Shown here piece by piece: positions 37,410-48,471 of a stretch of DNA of 64,000 nt. Origin of the DNA: Lophius americanus (lineage: Eukaryota; Chordata; Actinopteri; Lophiiformes; Lophiidae). The notes beneath the pieces are model-generated. The model was not told the DNA's origin, searched no databases, and worked only from the letters and a program-made list of their open reading frames with translations. Made by a program: the position numbers and the translations under genes. The stretch lies in the NCBI GenBank assembly GCA_037951165.1, contig JBBDHG010000187.1:1123501-1187500 (forward strand), in the 5' to 3' direction. Positions within the stretch are counted from its first letter, which is position 1. The number at the start of each line of letters is the position of its first letter.

Positions 37410-38985
37410 AAACTATTAACGGAGGATTGATTCTATGAATACAGTCTGATGCTGAAATGAAAATGAGAAATAAGACACAATAGATATAATACAAAATATA
37501 AAATACAAGTATGTATAGTGTCCCGTACATTTTAGCAAGAGGAGTTAGACATGGAGGAGAGAGTGAAGAGGGAAAAATGAAAGAAAAATGAAAGAGAAAA
37601 GGGTCTGTTATGTCAAAGTCTGTATAACTTCTCATATCTTCTGTTATCTTTTGGCAAAATTAGTCTCATATATGTTTTGCATGTAGGGTAATGCATATGT
37701 CATGTAAAAGAAATTAGCCTGTTAATCATTAATGGGATATTTTAAATTTTCATAGCGAACACAAGGCAAGGAGAGAGCAGAATGTATTATATATTAAAGA
37801 GCAGCTCAGACCATAGCATGAGAATTCACACCTGAGTAGGGGATTGTGACCCAACAAGGTACAAATTGGTTTATGAATAATTAGAATTAAACAGAAATGA
37901 TTTAACAAAATTATTCTACAAGAAATTTAGTATCATAATTCATACAGAAAGAAAGTAGGCTTTAGTCTGACCATAAAACGACCGCAGCAACAGGAGCCCT
38001 ACTTCAGCAATCTTTCTGAAAAGAAATTAAAAGATTTGTAGCTGCTATGGAGGAAATACAGGTGATCATTGACTTTGTGAAAAGAGTATAGCTGAACTGA
38101 TGCCCAAAAGAGCTTAAAGAGATTAATGCCGTGGCCATAAAACCTTCCTGATCAACCAATACGTCCGAAGCAGCGCTGTCAATACAAAACCAAGTACAAG
38201 ATGAGCTTGTCTCTCTCACCAAACTAATGGATCCATGCTGGGCAGCACAGATAAAAGCAGGCAGAAAGATCACTTTAGATGATCTATGAAAGTTATTCCT
38301 AATGACATTTATGAATATTTTATGAAAGGTAGAGAATGTCATCATAAATTTTTATATAAGGAAATGAGACAGGAATATAAAACAAACAGCATTAAACATT
38401 GAACATTGCCCCCATGTCAAAAGGATTGTGTCCAGAATAAGAGGTGAGTTAACAAGGAAGAGATGGGCGGAATGAAGAGAGAGGCGGCAGTCAGTCGCTC
38501 TTGATATTTCTGCTTCAGACTAGAGATGGAAAGGTCAAGCCAGTGTGCCATTAGAGAGAACGTCATGGATCGCCAGGGTCTGCCGATACGTGGGTTTTCC
38601 TAATAAGTTATAGCCATCATCATTTATTAATCTATTGATTTGACCTGGCCCCAACTGTTGTTTTCTTATGTTTTATTATACTGCATTCATAATAGAGGCC
38701 AGCAGGCACTGCAGCATGTTCGACTCCGGGTATTAACATGCATGTGCAGCAGTTTCATGTACCATTCAGTAAGAGAGGAGCTAATCAGGAATCTCAACCA
38801 CAGGTGAACACAAGGGGAACCTGATCCTCCATCACACTGAGTGGGTTCTATTGTGTGGTTTATGCATAATGAGTTGTATTGTGTTGGGCACAGTCTCGCA
38901 CTATTACACACACCACACTATCTATTTTGAGAAAAACTGTGCTTTACTTAAACGAGTGATGAATGGCGTTTGGGGCTTTCCTGTT

Positions 38986-39090
38986 TACCTCCACCAAGAG
39001 GGTTGCGTTCAACCATGTCCATATATCGGTTGATTGGTTGGACAACAGGGTTACACAGAAAACCGCTAAGTTGATGGCATATAATTGGGG
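38986..39090 (+). repeat. decayed dispersed repeat (CCACCAAG...TTGGTTGG type)
   Basis: The words ACCTCCACCAAGAGGGTTGCG, ATCGGTTGATTGGTTGG and AGGGTTACACAGAAAACC follow in the order found in a dispersed repeat widespread in fish and amphibian genomes. Its class is unknown to me. A 95-codon frame covers it, but that frame is accidental in my view. Confidence 0.4.
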
Positions 39091-40194
39091 ACCTATTTGT
39101 GGTGCATGTGCCATGAAGGTACATGAAATAAAAGACAATCAAGGATTCTTTCAATATTGTTCCCTGATTGGTCAAAATATTTCCACAAAACAACTCGGGC
39201 TCATCTCCGTCCTCCCCACACCTTGTGCTCAACTTCTAAAATGCATATGAACATGACAGTAAGTGGACCAAAGTGTATCCTTCCCATGTAGCTGTCAAGT
39301 CAGGTGAGGTCTATAAAAAGAACAGCTGATCCGTAGCACAGACGGCCAGGAAAAAACAGAAATAAAGAGGAATTGCTCATATTCATTGGGATGGCACTCA
39401 AGCAAAGACACTGAAATGCACTATAAATATAGGGAGGAGGAAGTGACATTTTTACTCCAGACAATAGTCAAAGTGCAGCAGCTGAGGTGGTGGGTACAGA
39501 TGTCCTTGCCTCGCTTCGTGTAAATCACTTTAAAGTGGCTATATTTTGCTGTTTAGCGCTGACGAGAGCAGATTTCATGGGGACAGGAGAGGCATGGAAC
39601 ATCTGGATAGCGTTTAGGCTGTTTATAAAGACAGGAAGTCCTCTCTGACCTGTTTTTCACACTTCATTTAATACCATGGATTGATGTCAAATCTCTCCCT
39701 CTCTGTGCGGGTGTGTGTGTGTGTCCTTATTTTCATGTGTATGCAGGCTACGCTCAAACACACCCACAACCACAAGAAGGACAGGCGTCCATGCTGTAAT
39801 TCAAACTTATGCTTACACACAAGCACACAAAAACACACAACCTCAACTAAAATTTCACAACTCACATTTTAGGCCAGCCTAATTACTGACCACAGAAGAT
39901 GCAGCTCAGAAGAGTCTGCATCTTTGGAGTGTCTTTGCCTCTGCCAGAGACAGTTGTTTAGTCAGGGGCCAGGCTGGAGAATAGCATGTGGCCGAGGGCA
40001 AGTGATTAGCATTCACAATGCACCTGTTGCCAGCCAGTGTGCCCATGCAGGCTACAGATAATTACAGTGATTTTGTGGAGGAGAGGAGTGCAGGGGTAAT
40101 TGTAGTCTTGGCAGAGTGAAGGGAGAAGAGGGAAAGGAGGATGGCACTGTCTCTATCTCACGCCACAGAGCTGTTGACAAAAACGTTCGTGTGC

Positions 40195-40312
40195 ATGCAC
40201 GCTTTCACAAGCAGGGACACACGCGCACACACACGCATATATAATACTGGCTAAAACTGAGTTCTGCATACAAACACACACACACAAATGCAGGCGTACA
40301 AACAGACACACA
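40195..40312 (+). repeat. scattered CA-rich microsatellite
   Basis: Several short CA runs (40215-40238, 40272-40288, 40303-40312) separated by mixed sequence. Confidence 0.75.
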
Positions 40313-40529
40313 TCTAAAAACCATAATTAAGCCTTGGTTGCCATAGCAACACCTTTCTGGACAGATGATAGTGTGAGGCGAGAGCAGTGTTAACATTTAG
40401 AATGGTAATCAGAAGACCTAATGGATGTCTACACGCCTGCTGTAAGTAGACCTGCCAGGACTCCATAGATCTGCTTTATTAAAAAACAACCCTCAGCCAT
40501 TAAACACTCGCCTCTGCTCACTCACTTAG

Positions 40530-40865
40530 CAGGCCTGTTGTGCCATCACTTCAGCCATTACAAATTATGTTATTTAGTAAACGTCTAGTGCGACACCCGA
40601 GGGATGGCGCCGGGGGTGGGAGTACGGCTTGATGAAGGGAACCTATAATATTACATAAAGTGTTATCACAGTGTAAAGCTTCAATGATTGGCGTTAAGGT
40701 TTTCATTACACAAAATGAGTAATTGCTTGTCATTTGGAACTGGCATATCCCACAATCATCTTCACTTCGGTGCCATCAATCAACCGTTTAAATGCTGATG
40801 ACTCGGCTCACATTTAAAGCAGGGCGGGCGAGCCACAATGCACATGGGAAACTCATTGTTTGCTC
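40530..40865. promoter_or_regulatory. candidate conserved non-coding element
   Basis: A repeat-free island, lying between the CA-rich stretch at 40195-40312 and a TG-rich stretch near 40900, with dense ATTA/TAAT words (for example GAGTAATTGCTTGTCATTTGG near 40716) and GC-rich islets (GATGGCGCCGGGGG near 40602). Inference from texture. Confidence 0.3.
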
Positions 40866-41129
40866 CGTTACTCCTCAAAGCTCAGCTCCTGTGCCTGCAT
40901 GTGTGTGTTCCTCTGTTTCTATGTGTGTCTCTTGTCTTTGTGTGCCAAGTTGAATGCACTTAAGTGTGCAAAGGAGAAATAAGATCAGGATGTGGTCGTG
41001 CTTGCCTAAGTAGCACTTCATTCATTATATATCAGACAGCGCTGAGAAGTAGCTTACTTACCACATTTATGAGCAAAGACAAAAAAAATCCAAGCATACA
41101 GTTTGTGTTAGTGTGTGCACATAGGGACT

Positions 41130-41134
<5 letters not shown>

Positions 41135-41181
<47 letters not shown>
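41135..41181 (+). repeat. (CA)n microsatellite
   Basis: About 46 bases of perfect alternating AC. Frames on both strands across it are artefacts. Confidence 0.95.
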
Positions 41182-41185
<4 letters not shown>

Positions 41186-41446
41186 TTGTGTGTGGTGTGC
41201 ACACAACAAGTCGACGAAAAATTAGAAGGACTAAGTTCAATATTTAATAATCTTGTCATTGGCTGTAAAGTAGGACAAGTTACACACACAAACATGCACA
41301 CATACACACATATTGGGTTGATTGCTCCTGTGGGGGGGGGCACAGTTTTTCTTGTACCTCAGTGGTCTGAGTTGTGATGTATTAGCTGCACTTATACCCC
41401 TATTCATGACCAGCAGAACATGAGGTTAACAGCCAACCCCCCAAGA

Positions 41447-41500
41447 AACCCCCCCACACACATAAACCCACAAACACACACACGCACACACTTCACACAC
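41447..41500 (+). repeat. C-run and interrupted CA tract
   Basis: CCCCCCACACACATAAACCCACAAACACACACACG: poly-C followed by broken CA repeats. Confidence 0.75.
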
Positions 41501-42848
41501 ATACCCTTCTGCCCACCGTGAAGGAAAGCAGTGTAGGGCAGACTGGGACAGGAGATGAGAATAAGGAGGGTGAAAGAAGAAGAAGCACACCACGTCAGTC
41601 AACCAAATGATTTTCTCAGTAAAGTAAAACTCAAGTGGAACAACAGCTAACTCTCCGGTGGAGCCTGAGCCATCATTTCTCTCCCATAACCACTCATCTC
41701 ACTCCCTCACGCCCCACTCTTGAGCTCGATTCCCACCAAATCTCAAGCTTGGTTTGACAGCAATAAAGTGTGCTGCTCAGGCAGGGAGAGCTAGTAATAC
41801 ACTTTTTTTTCATATAGATCAGTTTGGACTGAGATATAGCCGGAAGGTATAAGATGAATATAGTGCAAAATAAAACGATAGAAAGGAATGACTCAAACCA
41901 GAGAGAAAGACAAAGATAGATGGACAGCGAGAGACTTACAGAATAACACATTAAATTCACAGTGTTGGTAAAAGGCAATAAGCATGAGCATTTGATTTAG
42001 TGCACTAGATTATGGTCAATAAACAGCAATTGTTCAAAGTCTGAGAAAAGATCATATCTTCTAGTTGTACCACAATTACAGCAGCTTTTGCAGGAACAAA
42101 CTCAGTCTGTTTATGCGTTGTTGAGTGCTCATCTCATCTGCTCATCTCAGTGTATCCACTATGTACTAGCACCATCTCTGCAAATGTTACTTACCATTGT
42201 GAGAATAGTGGACCAGTGGGTAGCATGAAACTGAACTAGAGCCCAGGGCCCGGGCACAGCAAACAAGTATTCATAGCGAGCACACAGCTAACGCTGAGGC
42301 AGATAGATCAATACCATAATGGAATTAGCCTGGCTTTGAAACATGATTGCCAATCGTATTTACTGAGGGCTGTTTATGTTTGCTATACAGCACTAGGCAC
42401 TAGGTACAAACTAGAAACTTGTCTAGTTTGACAAGAGTGAGAACAAAATCATCACTGCTGCCTCGACACAACAGCAGCCGTCTACCGTCTTTTACCTTAA
42501 TAGGAAGAGCTAAAAAATGTAAGGTCGCATTTACAATCTCATCAAAGGATGTTTGAATTTGATCCCTGTTGTCTTCGTGCAAAATCATACCTTAGCCAGT
42601 TTAAACAACGAGGTTTAGTTTCAACTTAATTCAATCCATTGTCAGGACCCACTTCCCTGGAGGCCGTTATCTCAACAACATCGTTCTGTGTATTATCAAG
42701 GGTATCCACTGCTTTTATTCTTCAACTAAAACACGTCCTGGACCGAGGGGCTAAAATCCTACATCATAGAGAATCTTGAAACCGGGAATGAAACAAACTG
42801 TTATAATTCTTAAAATAAAGTGACACCAAAATTATCCTTACAATAAAA

Positions 42849-42892
42849 CAAAGACACAGCAAAGACACAGCAAAGACACAGCAAAGTCACAG
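42849..42892 (+). repeat. 11-bp tandem repeat, four copies
   Basis: The unit CAAAGACACAG occurs at 42849, 42860, 42871 and, with one change (GTC for GAC), at 42882. It is a small, nearly perfect minisatellite. Confidence 0.92.
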
Positions 42893-44251
42893 CAGTTCTT
42901 TCGGACATGTATATGTTTCCGATCTTTGCTCAAGGGAGATATACAAACAAAGCCTGAAAATGCATGAAAATAATAAGATTACCACAACGCCACAGTCATG
43001 TACGGCTACTGGGGGGTTAAGCTCATTCCCACCGCAACTGCGATTTTTTTGCACGTGAAATCTACATTATTGCTTATAGTGCATTATAAGTGTAGTCAGA
43101 CTTAATTTTCGCTTGAGAGGTCTGCTTACATCTTGCCATCTTCCTTATAAGGAACATGCCAGCACCATGGCATCACAAATCCAAAGATAGAACTGAGGTT
43201 TTTGTCTCAGCCACCAGGTTGAAGGGTATATAGCATAGATAATTCTTTATGCCAAACACCAAAACATGATAGAGGATGATGAAGAAGAAGATGGTTTTCA
43301 ATAGAAATACACAGGCTGCAGTCATGCCATAATCAGGCAACATAGTTTAAGACATCTCCTCTCTGCATAGCCTGACCGATGACATTAACTTAATGACATA
43401 TTGTTCTTTCTTTTAATTAAAAGGCAGAATTGCTTAATGCTTGGTTATGTTGAGCCACAAGTCTGACTTCTTTATCTGGATTGGTTGCATTGGTGTGAAG
43501 AAAAGGTGCTAACTAATAAGCTCCTTCAGTGTCCCTCCTAATCCTGGGCCACCTGCAACCAGATAATGACCCCTGCACCTCTGACAGAAGGAAGCACGAA
43601 GTGGAACACCAACATATCCTCATACATCCATACACAGTTATAAATATATCCCTTCACATACAAAAAAAAACCCCTAAGCTCACCACAGGGATGGTGGGTG
43701 CGGCAAGTGATTAAGGGCACAGAACAGATGCCAACCTGCTCTCGCTGAACCTTGCCATGCCTTGGCTATGCTAAGGTGTCCAGGGTTGCCCCTGGGTGCC
43801 TTAATACAATGCTTCCATCTGTTGCCTGCAAAGTGAAGGGCAGAGATGTCTAATGGCAAGGGAAAAGCCTTCCCCTCCCTCTCTTATTGTTTCAGCACTC
43901 ACCCTCTACTCCCGCCATCTCTGTTGTAAGCACTGTGACAGGAAACTTGCATATTATTGGGAGAAACACAATGTTTGAGTCGTCTTTCCAAGCCATCACA
44001 GTCTGCATATTTCATCTGACAGAATAGGTCTGTGTATTTGGCACTATGATGGCATGAATGGCAGGAGGGTAGGGATGAAGAAAGCTGACCAGTGCAGTGT
44101 TGGCAGACGTAGGATAATTATCGTATTTGTACGATCGGGCGATGTACAATCAATCATGACAAAAATCCCCAAACATACAATAATTTGGCCATTTCATCAC
44201 TCTTACATTAATAGCTAAGTTATCGCAGTTAGTTGAATTGAGCTAGGGGAT

Positions 44252-44330
44252 GTTATTTTCATTGGCTGCTAGGCGATTGCTCCCAGCTCCTTTAGCTGGG
44301 AGCAATCGCCTAGCAGCCAATGAAAATGAC
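44252..44330. repeat. perfect 34-bp-arm hairpin with 5-nt loop
   Basis: Bases 44255-44288 are the exact reverse complement of 44294-44327, with loop CCTTT (44289-44293). Allowing one G-T wobble, the stem extends to 44252 and 44330. The arms are mixed sequence (for example TTGGCTGCTAGGCGATTGC), not a simple repeat. Such a perfect long inverted repeat must be recent, because substitutions would normally break it. A short acidic open segment (44330-44410, with an E/D-rich DHDEEDSDYGE core) follows on the plus strand. That would fit a transposon gene start, but it is too short to identify. Confidence 0.9.
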
Positions 44331-44450
44331 GAAGAAATGACACGGACCATGATGAAGAGGATTCAGATTACGGAGAAGCAAAGAGGACATTAGAGTCCAA
44401 AAGTGAACGCTGAAGAAAACTGCAAGAAGATGTAAAAACACATAATTATT

Positions 44451-44471
44451 GGGGGGAGGGGGGGGGGGGGG
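44451..44471 (+). repeat. poly-G tract
   Basis: Six G, one A, then fourteen G. It is the third long G tract of the window and a potential G-quadruplex. Confidence 0.92.
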
Positions 44472-44519
44472 TTACTGTAGAGTTGCAGAGGCTATAAAAA
44501 GTTATTAACTATAAATAGA

Positions 44520-44718
44520 TTGCTGAAATTCCTGTCCGTCAAATTAGAGTGATTCTGTATTATTTTTATTCTCCCTCGTCCTTTACTGCAGTTCTAAATG
44601 ATCATTATCGGCCCAAACCATGGCTTTATTCTAATTACCTTGTAAATAAACTTGCTTGTCATTACTTTTCAAACCAATTACAGGCTGCCTAATGGAAGCG
44701 CTTAATTAGCAGACACTC
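44520..44718. promoter_or_regulatory. candidate conserved non-coding element
   Basis: A repeat-free block with many TAAT/ATTA words, including TTCTAATTACCTTGTAAATAAA (overlapping words near 44628-44650) and GCGCTTAATTAGCAGAC near 44697. It resembles vertebrate developmental enhancers in texture. No open frame. Inference. Confidence 0.3.
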
Positions 44719-45089
44719 TACCGGAAAAAAAAGAAAGAGACAGGGGGAAGAAAGGGAATGAAAAGAGAAAATGGTGGTGGGGGAGGGACCACATTCACTG
44801 GGTAATTATACAGCCATCAGATGTTTTATCCATGTCCTCTGCTGTTTTGCAATGGTTCTACAATGGAGGTTGGACCTCTATCTTCTCTGTCTGTCTGTTA
44901 AGGCAACTGACAATGGAGCACCCGGCAGGCGGTGACCCGGACCCCCTAATAGTGCTGTGGCAGCCGTGATGCTCGCAGCAGGCGGGCAGAAAATGGCACA
45001 ATACTACAAGTTGGCTGTCTCACCAGTCCACAACACTACCTCTTTCAAACTACAACGCCTATATACATGCAATAAATCCCCCCAATGCA

Positions 45090-45600
45090 CACTGATGCAA
45101 GACTAACTCTGAATTTGTTCCTCTATAGTAATATCATTCATGCCATCTGAATACTAGTAGTGCTTTGTTTGATTTGGGAAAAAGCCTTTTCATGTTTCTG
45201 TTTCACTATATTACTAATTAAATAAGTGGCTTAGCAATTTTAATTCATAGACTCTCCGTGAACCATTGAAAACTACGAGACGTACAAGACAAACAAAATT
45301 AAACAAAGGCATTTTTTTGCTGGTAGTGATGCTGACATGTTTGGGATAATGGTCTGCTTTCATTTGACTGTAAAGGCTTGCGAGCTTTGTTACAATTAGA
45401 GTCATTTTTCCTTGACATAAAGCTGCGGAAGAAGGGAATACCCTTTGTCATTAGCAGAAGACGTTCTTGTCCTAGTAAATTCCTCTTAAAAACAACCCTC
45501 CACCATTTTTATAGCATTCCTTGCCTTTTCTAAAGAAAAGCTACAGGGAAAATAATCTGCAGAGTATATTGGAATATGGCACATCAGTCTTTGTGTTGGA
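45090..45600. promoter_or_regulatory. candidate conserved non-coding region
   Basis: About 500 bases of AT-moderate unique sequence without microsatellites, with ATTACTAATTAAATAAG near 45210 and similar words. A 63-codon minus frame has no motif. Inference from texture. Confidence 0.25.
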
Positions 45601-45994
45601 GGGTTCAGAAATGGAAGACACATGAGTGCCGCTGTTAACTATGACATGTATTTGCCCATTAAGAAAGAAAGAGGGAAAACAGCTTTAACAATCTCTTAGC
45701 TGACAGGAGTGCTGGCTTATTCCATGGAGGTAAAAAAAAGATATTTCTTCAGCAGTGCTGTTATCAGCCACAGCCCATCCGACTGGGGAGGGCTGGGTGG
45801 GAGAGCGGGAGAGGAGTGAGGGGGTGAGGGTTGAGGTGTGATTACAGCCATGTTAGGACCTAAGAGAGAGATCTGTAGCCATAGAGATTAGACACTCATC
45901 ATTCACAGAAAGGTAAGGATGGAAAGAAAGACGGATATGGGGTGGATGAATGGCGATGGAGGTAGAGGCCATGTTTAGACTCTAATATGAGAAT

Positions 45995-46270
45995 TCTGCC
46001 AGCATAATTACGTTTCGCCCCTTATCCTGTGCTCCATCAGGCCTCGTTTGGCGACTGTTTCGGGTGCTTTATCAGCTGCCATTCTCTCCCTATCCGGACC
46101 CAATCAAATTTGCTCTGGCTAGCGAGGGACAGCCAGAGGAGGGAGGAATACAGCAATGATAAGGGGGAGGAAACTTGGTTGTTTTTTTTATGTGTGAGGG
46201 ATTTTTTTCTAATTTGAAATGAACAGTTTGCTTGGCATTCTTATCTTGCTTTCATTAGTGGGCTGTCATC
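45995..46270. promoter_or_regulatory. candidate conserved non-coding element
   Basis: Unique block with AGCATAATTACG, CGTTTGGCGACTG and CCAATCAAATTTGC words mixing CpG and homeodomain-like sites. A 62-codon plus frame is unsupported. Inference. Confidence 0.22.
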
Positions 46271-46919
46271 CTGTGAAGGCAGCTACAGAGCAAGGCAGGA
46301 ATGCAGGCAGCAAAGAGAAATAACATGCAGACAGGCTGTTAGAGGAATGAGGAGTCATACTGGTAGGAAAGAAAGACGGACAGAAAGACGGAGGCAGATA
46401 ACCAGCTATGGGAGGAGGTATGTGGCTAGGGGACTATAGACAGGAGAATGTCAAGCATATTTTCTGGATAAGAGCTTCCTGACAGCAACATGTCTAGAAT
46501 GACTCACAAATTGAGTGATACAGTTACCTGATAAAAGCTTTTATAAGAAATAAATCTATATTTGAGTATGTACATGCAGGGCAGAAGCACAAGTTCAGTA
46601 CTCAGCTACCATCAAAGGCTGAAGTAGAAAGTCAGTCTGCATCAGACAGTTCAACTAAAGTTTTTACTATTCACTGTGTTTCTTCCTCCACACCCAGAAT
46701 TGAGCTGTTATGGAATGCATAAAATTGCTTTATCAGCATAAGAAAAAAAAAAAAGAAATATAAGTGTATTCCGTCAAAGATAAATTATAAGCAGTTAACA
46801 AATATATTTACTTAAATTCAGGTTATTATCAAAATTAACTTTGTTTGGTCCAAATATCAAAAAACAACAATGTACTACCGGTCTAACTGCCTAAAAGAGT
46901 CTTCTAATATGTGGCCAAT

Positions 46920-46920
<1 letters not shown>

Positions 46921-46973
<53 letters not shown>

Positions 46974-46988
46974 AGACACACACACACA
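46921..46988 (+). repeat. (CA)n microsatellite
   Basis: About 46 bases of perfect CA, then an interrupted continuation with AAAC and GACA. Confidence 0.95.
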
Positions 46989-47088
46989 TCAGCACCGCAA
47001 TCCACCATTGTCAACAATCCTCTGACTTGCACCTACATCAGTCCTGCTTCAAGTGTCAGAATATCTCCTGGCCACAATAAATAGGAGT

Positions 47089-47135
47089 AACAATGTCCAA
47101 AGATATTTGGACAACAATGTCCAAAGACTATCTGG
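47089..47135 (+). repeat. tandem duplication of a 22-bp word
   Basis: AACAATGTCCAAAGATATTTGG at 47089-47110 is followed by a near copy at 47113-47135 with one insertion and one substitution. Confidence 0.85.
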
Positions 47136-47193
47136 TAGAACGAAAGTTCTATCAGACAGATTATCCTGTCGCAAACTCGGGCCATGGTCCGGA

Positions 47194-47320
47194 GCATCAA
47201 TTGATATCAGCTTGGCTCTTTCAGGTAGCCTCTCCATCCAATCACTGTGTCCCACCTTCTTGCTTAGCCCATCACCATAAGCTGCTGTCTTTAAATTGAA
47301 TTTGAGTCTCTCCATTCATC
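47194..47320 (-). repeat. unnamed dispersed repeat, copy 1 (inverted relative to copy 2)
   Basis: Read on the minus strand, this segment aligns with 48371-48471 on the plus strand. They share an identical 19-base word AGCTGATATCAATTGATGC and an identical TTTAAAGACA word in the same order, with similar spacing. The net length difference between those words and the intervening differences is compatible with preserving one reading frame. In that frame both copies read '..LKT....E.A.LISIDA..'. The surrounding 88-codon minus frame is 47049-47315. I do not recognise the protein. It is probably a fragment of an unclassified transposable element. Confidence 0.55.
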
Positions 47321-47808
47321 TTTTTTTTTCATACAGCTGGTTCAGGTGCCCTCCACCTCCTCATCTCCACCTAGTCCTCACATGTCCATCAGAGTCATCA
47401 TTCATCAACCTCATCAGAGTTATCAGCCACCACCACCAGTATCCAGACACAAAAGGGGGAATATTCCATGATGCTGCTCAGGGCAGAAACCTTTAGATCT
47501 CAATCTCCCGGAAGAGTTAGCCAAAGACTTTCTACTAGACTAATTATCACAGATCATTTGTTATAATAAATCATACATTTTTCTGTCACGCTTTGTTTTC
47601 TCTGATTAAAATATGAAGTGCAAACTTCAGAAATCTGTCTTTATTTGTGGTGATGTCTTTGAACGGAGAAGTAAATGCAAGTGCTACAATGTCGCTTTCC
47701 ATTGGCGTAAAAACATCCAGCATGATTTGGTTTAGTATAACTTTGGTTTAGATGCATTAGCTCCATCAGCTATATCCACAGTCAGACTTCCTGCCAATAA
47801 GGTGGTTG

Positions 47809-47834
47809 CAGTACCCTAATGGATTAGGGTACTG
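47809..47834. repeat. perfect 12-bp-arm palindrome
   Basis: CAGTACCCTAAT (47809-47820) and ATTAGGGTACTG (47823-47834) are exact reverse complements with a GG loop. It could be a binding site for a dimeric factor or a snap-back replication error. Confidence 0.8.
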
Positions 47835-48030
47835 ATTACATTTCAATCAGAACAACAAAATGTGGAAAAGATTAATGATTTATTACAACAGCAGTAGTGT
47901 GATAATGAGTCTATTTGAAAGTCTTTGGCACTCAAACTCTTTGGGGAGATTGTGATCGAAGGTTCCCTGCCCTGAGCTGCAGCAATGAGCTTCCACCATC
48001 TGGAGTCTAAATAATAATAATCTAATAATA

Positions 48031-48250
48031 ATCCTTCCTTTATTTATCACATGGTACACAGTAAAAACACTCAGTACAACATTGTGAAATGTATCTCTGT
48101 ATACAACCAACCCATGTGAAGCGCCCGGGGAGCTGAGGTTTCAGGGTCTTGCTCAAGGACCCACGGCATGCTACGTCAGGAGCTGGGCTCGGACCCTGAT
48201 CTCCAGTTGAGGAAAACCACCCTACGCACTGAGCGACAGCAGCCCAGAAT
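48031..48250 (-). mobile_element. tRNA-derived SINE (full-length or nearly so)
   Basis: Read on the minus strand, the element starts at about 48250 with a tRNA-like head. This has an A box TCGCTCAGTGC (48226-48236) and a B box GGGTCCGAGCCC (48185-48196), the internal RNA polymerase III promoter. A body with GTCCTTGAGCAAGACCCTGAA and CAGCTCCCCGGGCGCTTCAC follows, then GTACTGAGTGTTTTTACTGT, ending in ATAAATAAAGGAAGG near 48031. The body words are shared with the plus-strand SINE at 51731-51982, so both belong to the same family. The A box has drifted, so this copy is older. A 153-codon minus frame across it is accidental read-through. Confidence 0.88.
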
Positions 48251-48370
48251 ATGGAAGATGTTGGCTGTCGACTCTTCTGAGGCTGATGAATTATGAGACT
48301 GATGGATGTCCAATGGCATGATGGAGATAGCGAGGTGGAGGTCATGCAAACCAGCAGAATGCATGAACTA

Positions 48371-48471
48371 GATGGATGGAGACAGTCATATTTAAAGACA
48401 AGAGCTGATAGTGATGAGGTAAGCATGCAGTTGTACCTAGCTGAATGGGCACAGCTGATATCAATTGATGC
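48371..48471 (+). repeat. unnamed dispersed repeat, copy 2
   Basis: Partner of 47194-47320 in the opposite orientation. It shares GATGGATGGAGA/GATGAATGGAGA, TTTAAAGACA and the exact 19-base AGCTGATATCAATTGATGC at 48453-48471. It lies inside a 79-codon plus frame (48293-48532) and is directly flanked on the left by the minus-strand SINE, which may have inserted next to it. Confidence 0.55.

Larger units (their letters stand above)
35700..44250. other. gene-free stretch: purine-rich block, CA/TG tracts, unique DNA
   Basis: Contains a purine-rich stretch near 36220-36420, microsatellites and the listed repeats. A 113-codon minus frame (38004-38345) was examined and shows no family motif. The opposite strand of that stretch is equally unconvincing. 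Confidence 0.55.

Noticed and set aside
38004..38345. 113-codon minus-strand frame with balanced composition
   Set aside because: I recognise no motif on either strand and it lacks flanking exon or promoter evidence.
42849..42892. CRISPR-like repeat array
   Set aside because: The 11-bp units are directly adjacent without spacers, and the window is vertebrate.
44252..44330. A conventional miRNA gene at the perfect hairpin
   Set aside because: The 5-nt loop and fully perfect 34-bp pairing are atypical of vertebrate pre-miRNAs, and I recognise no known mature sequence. Kept as a structural finding only.
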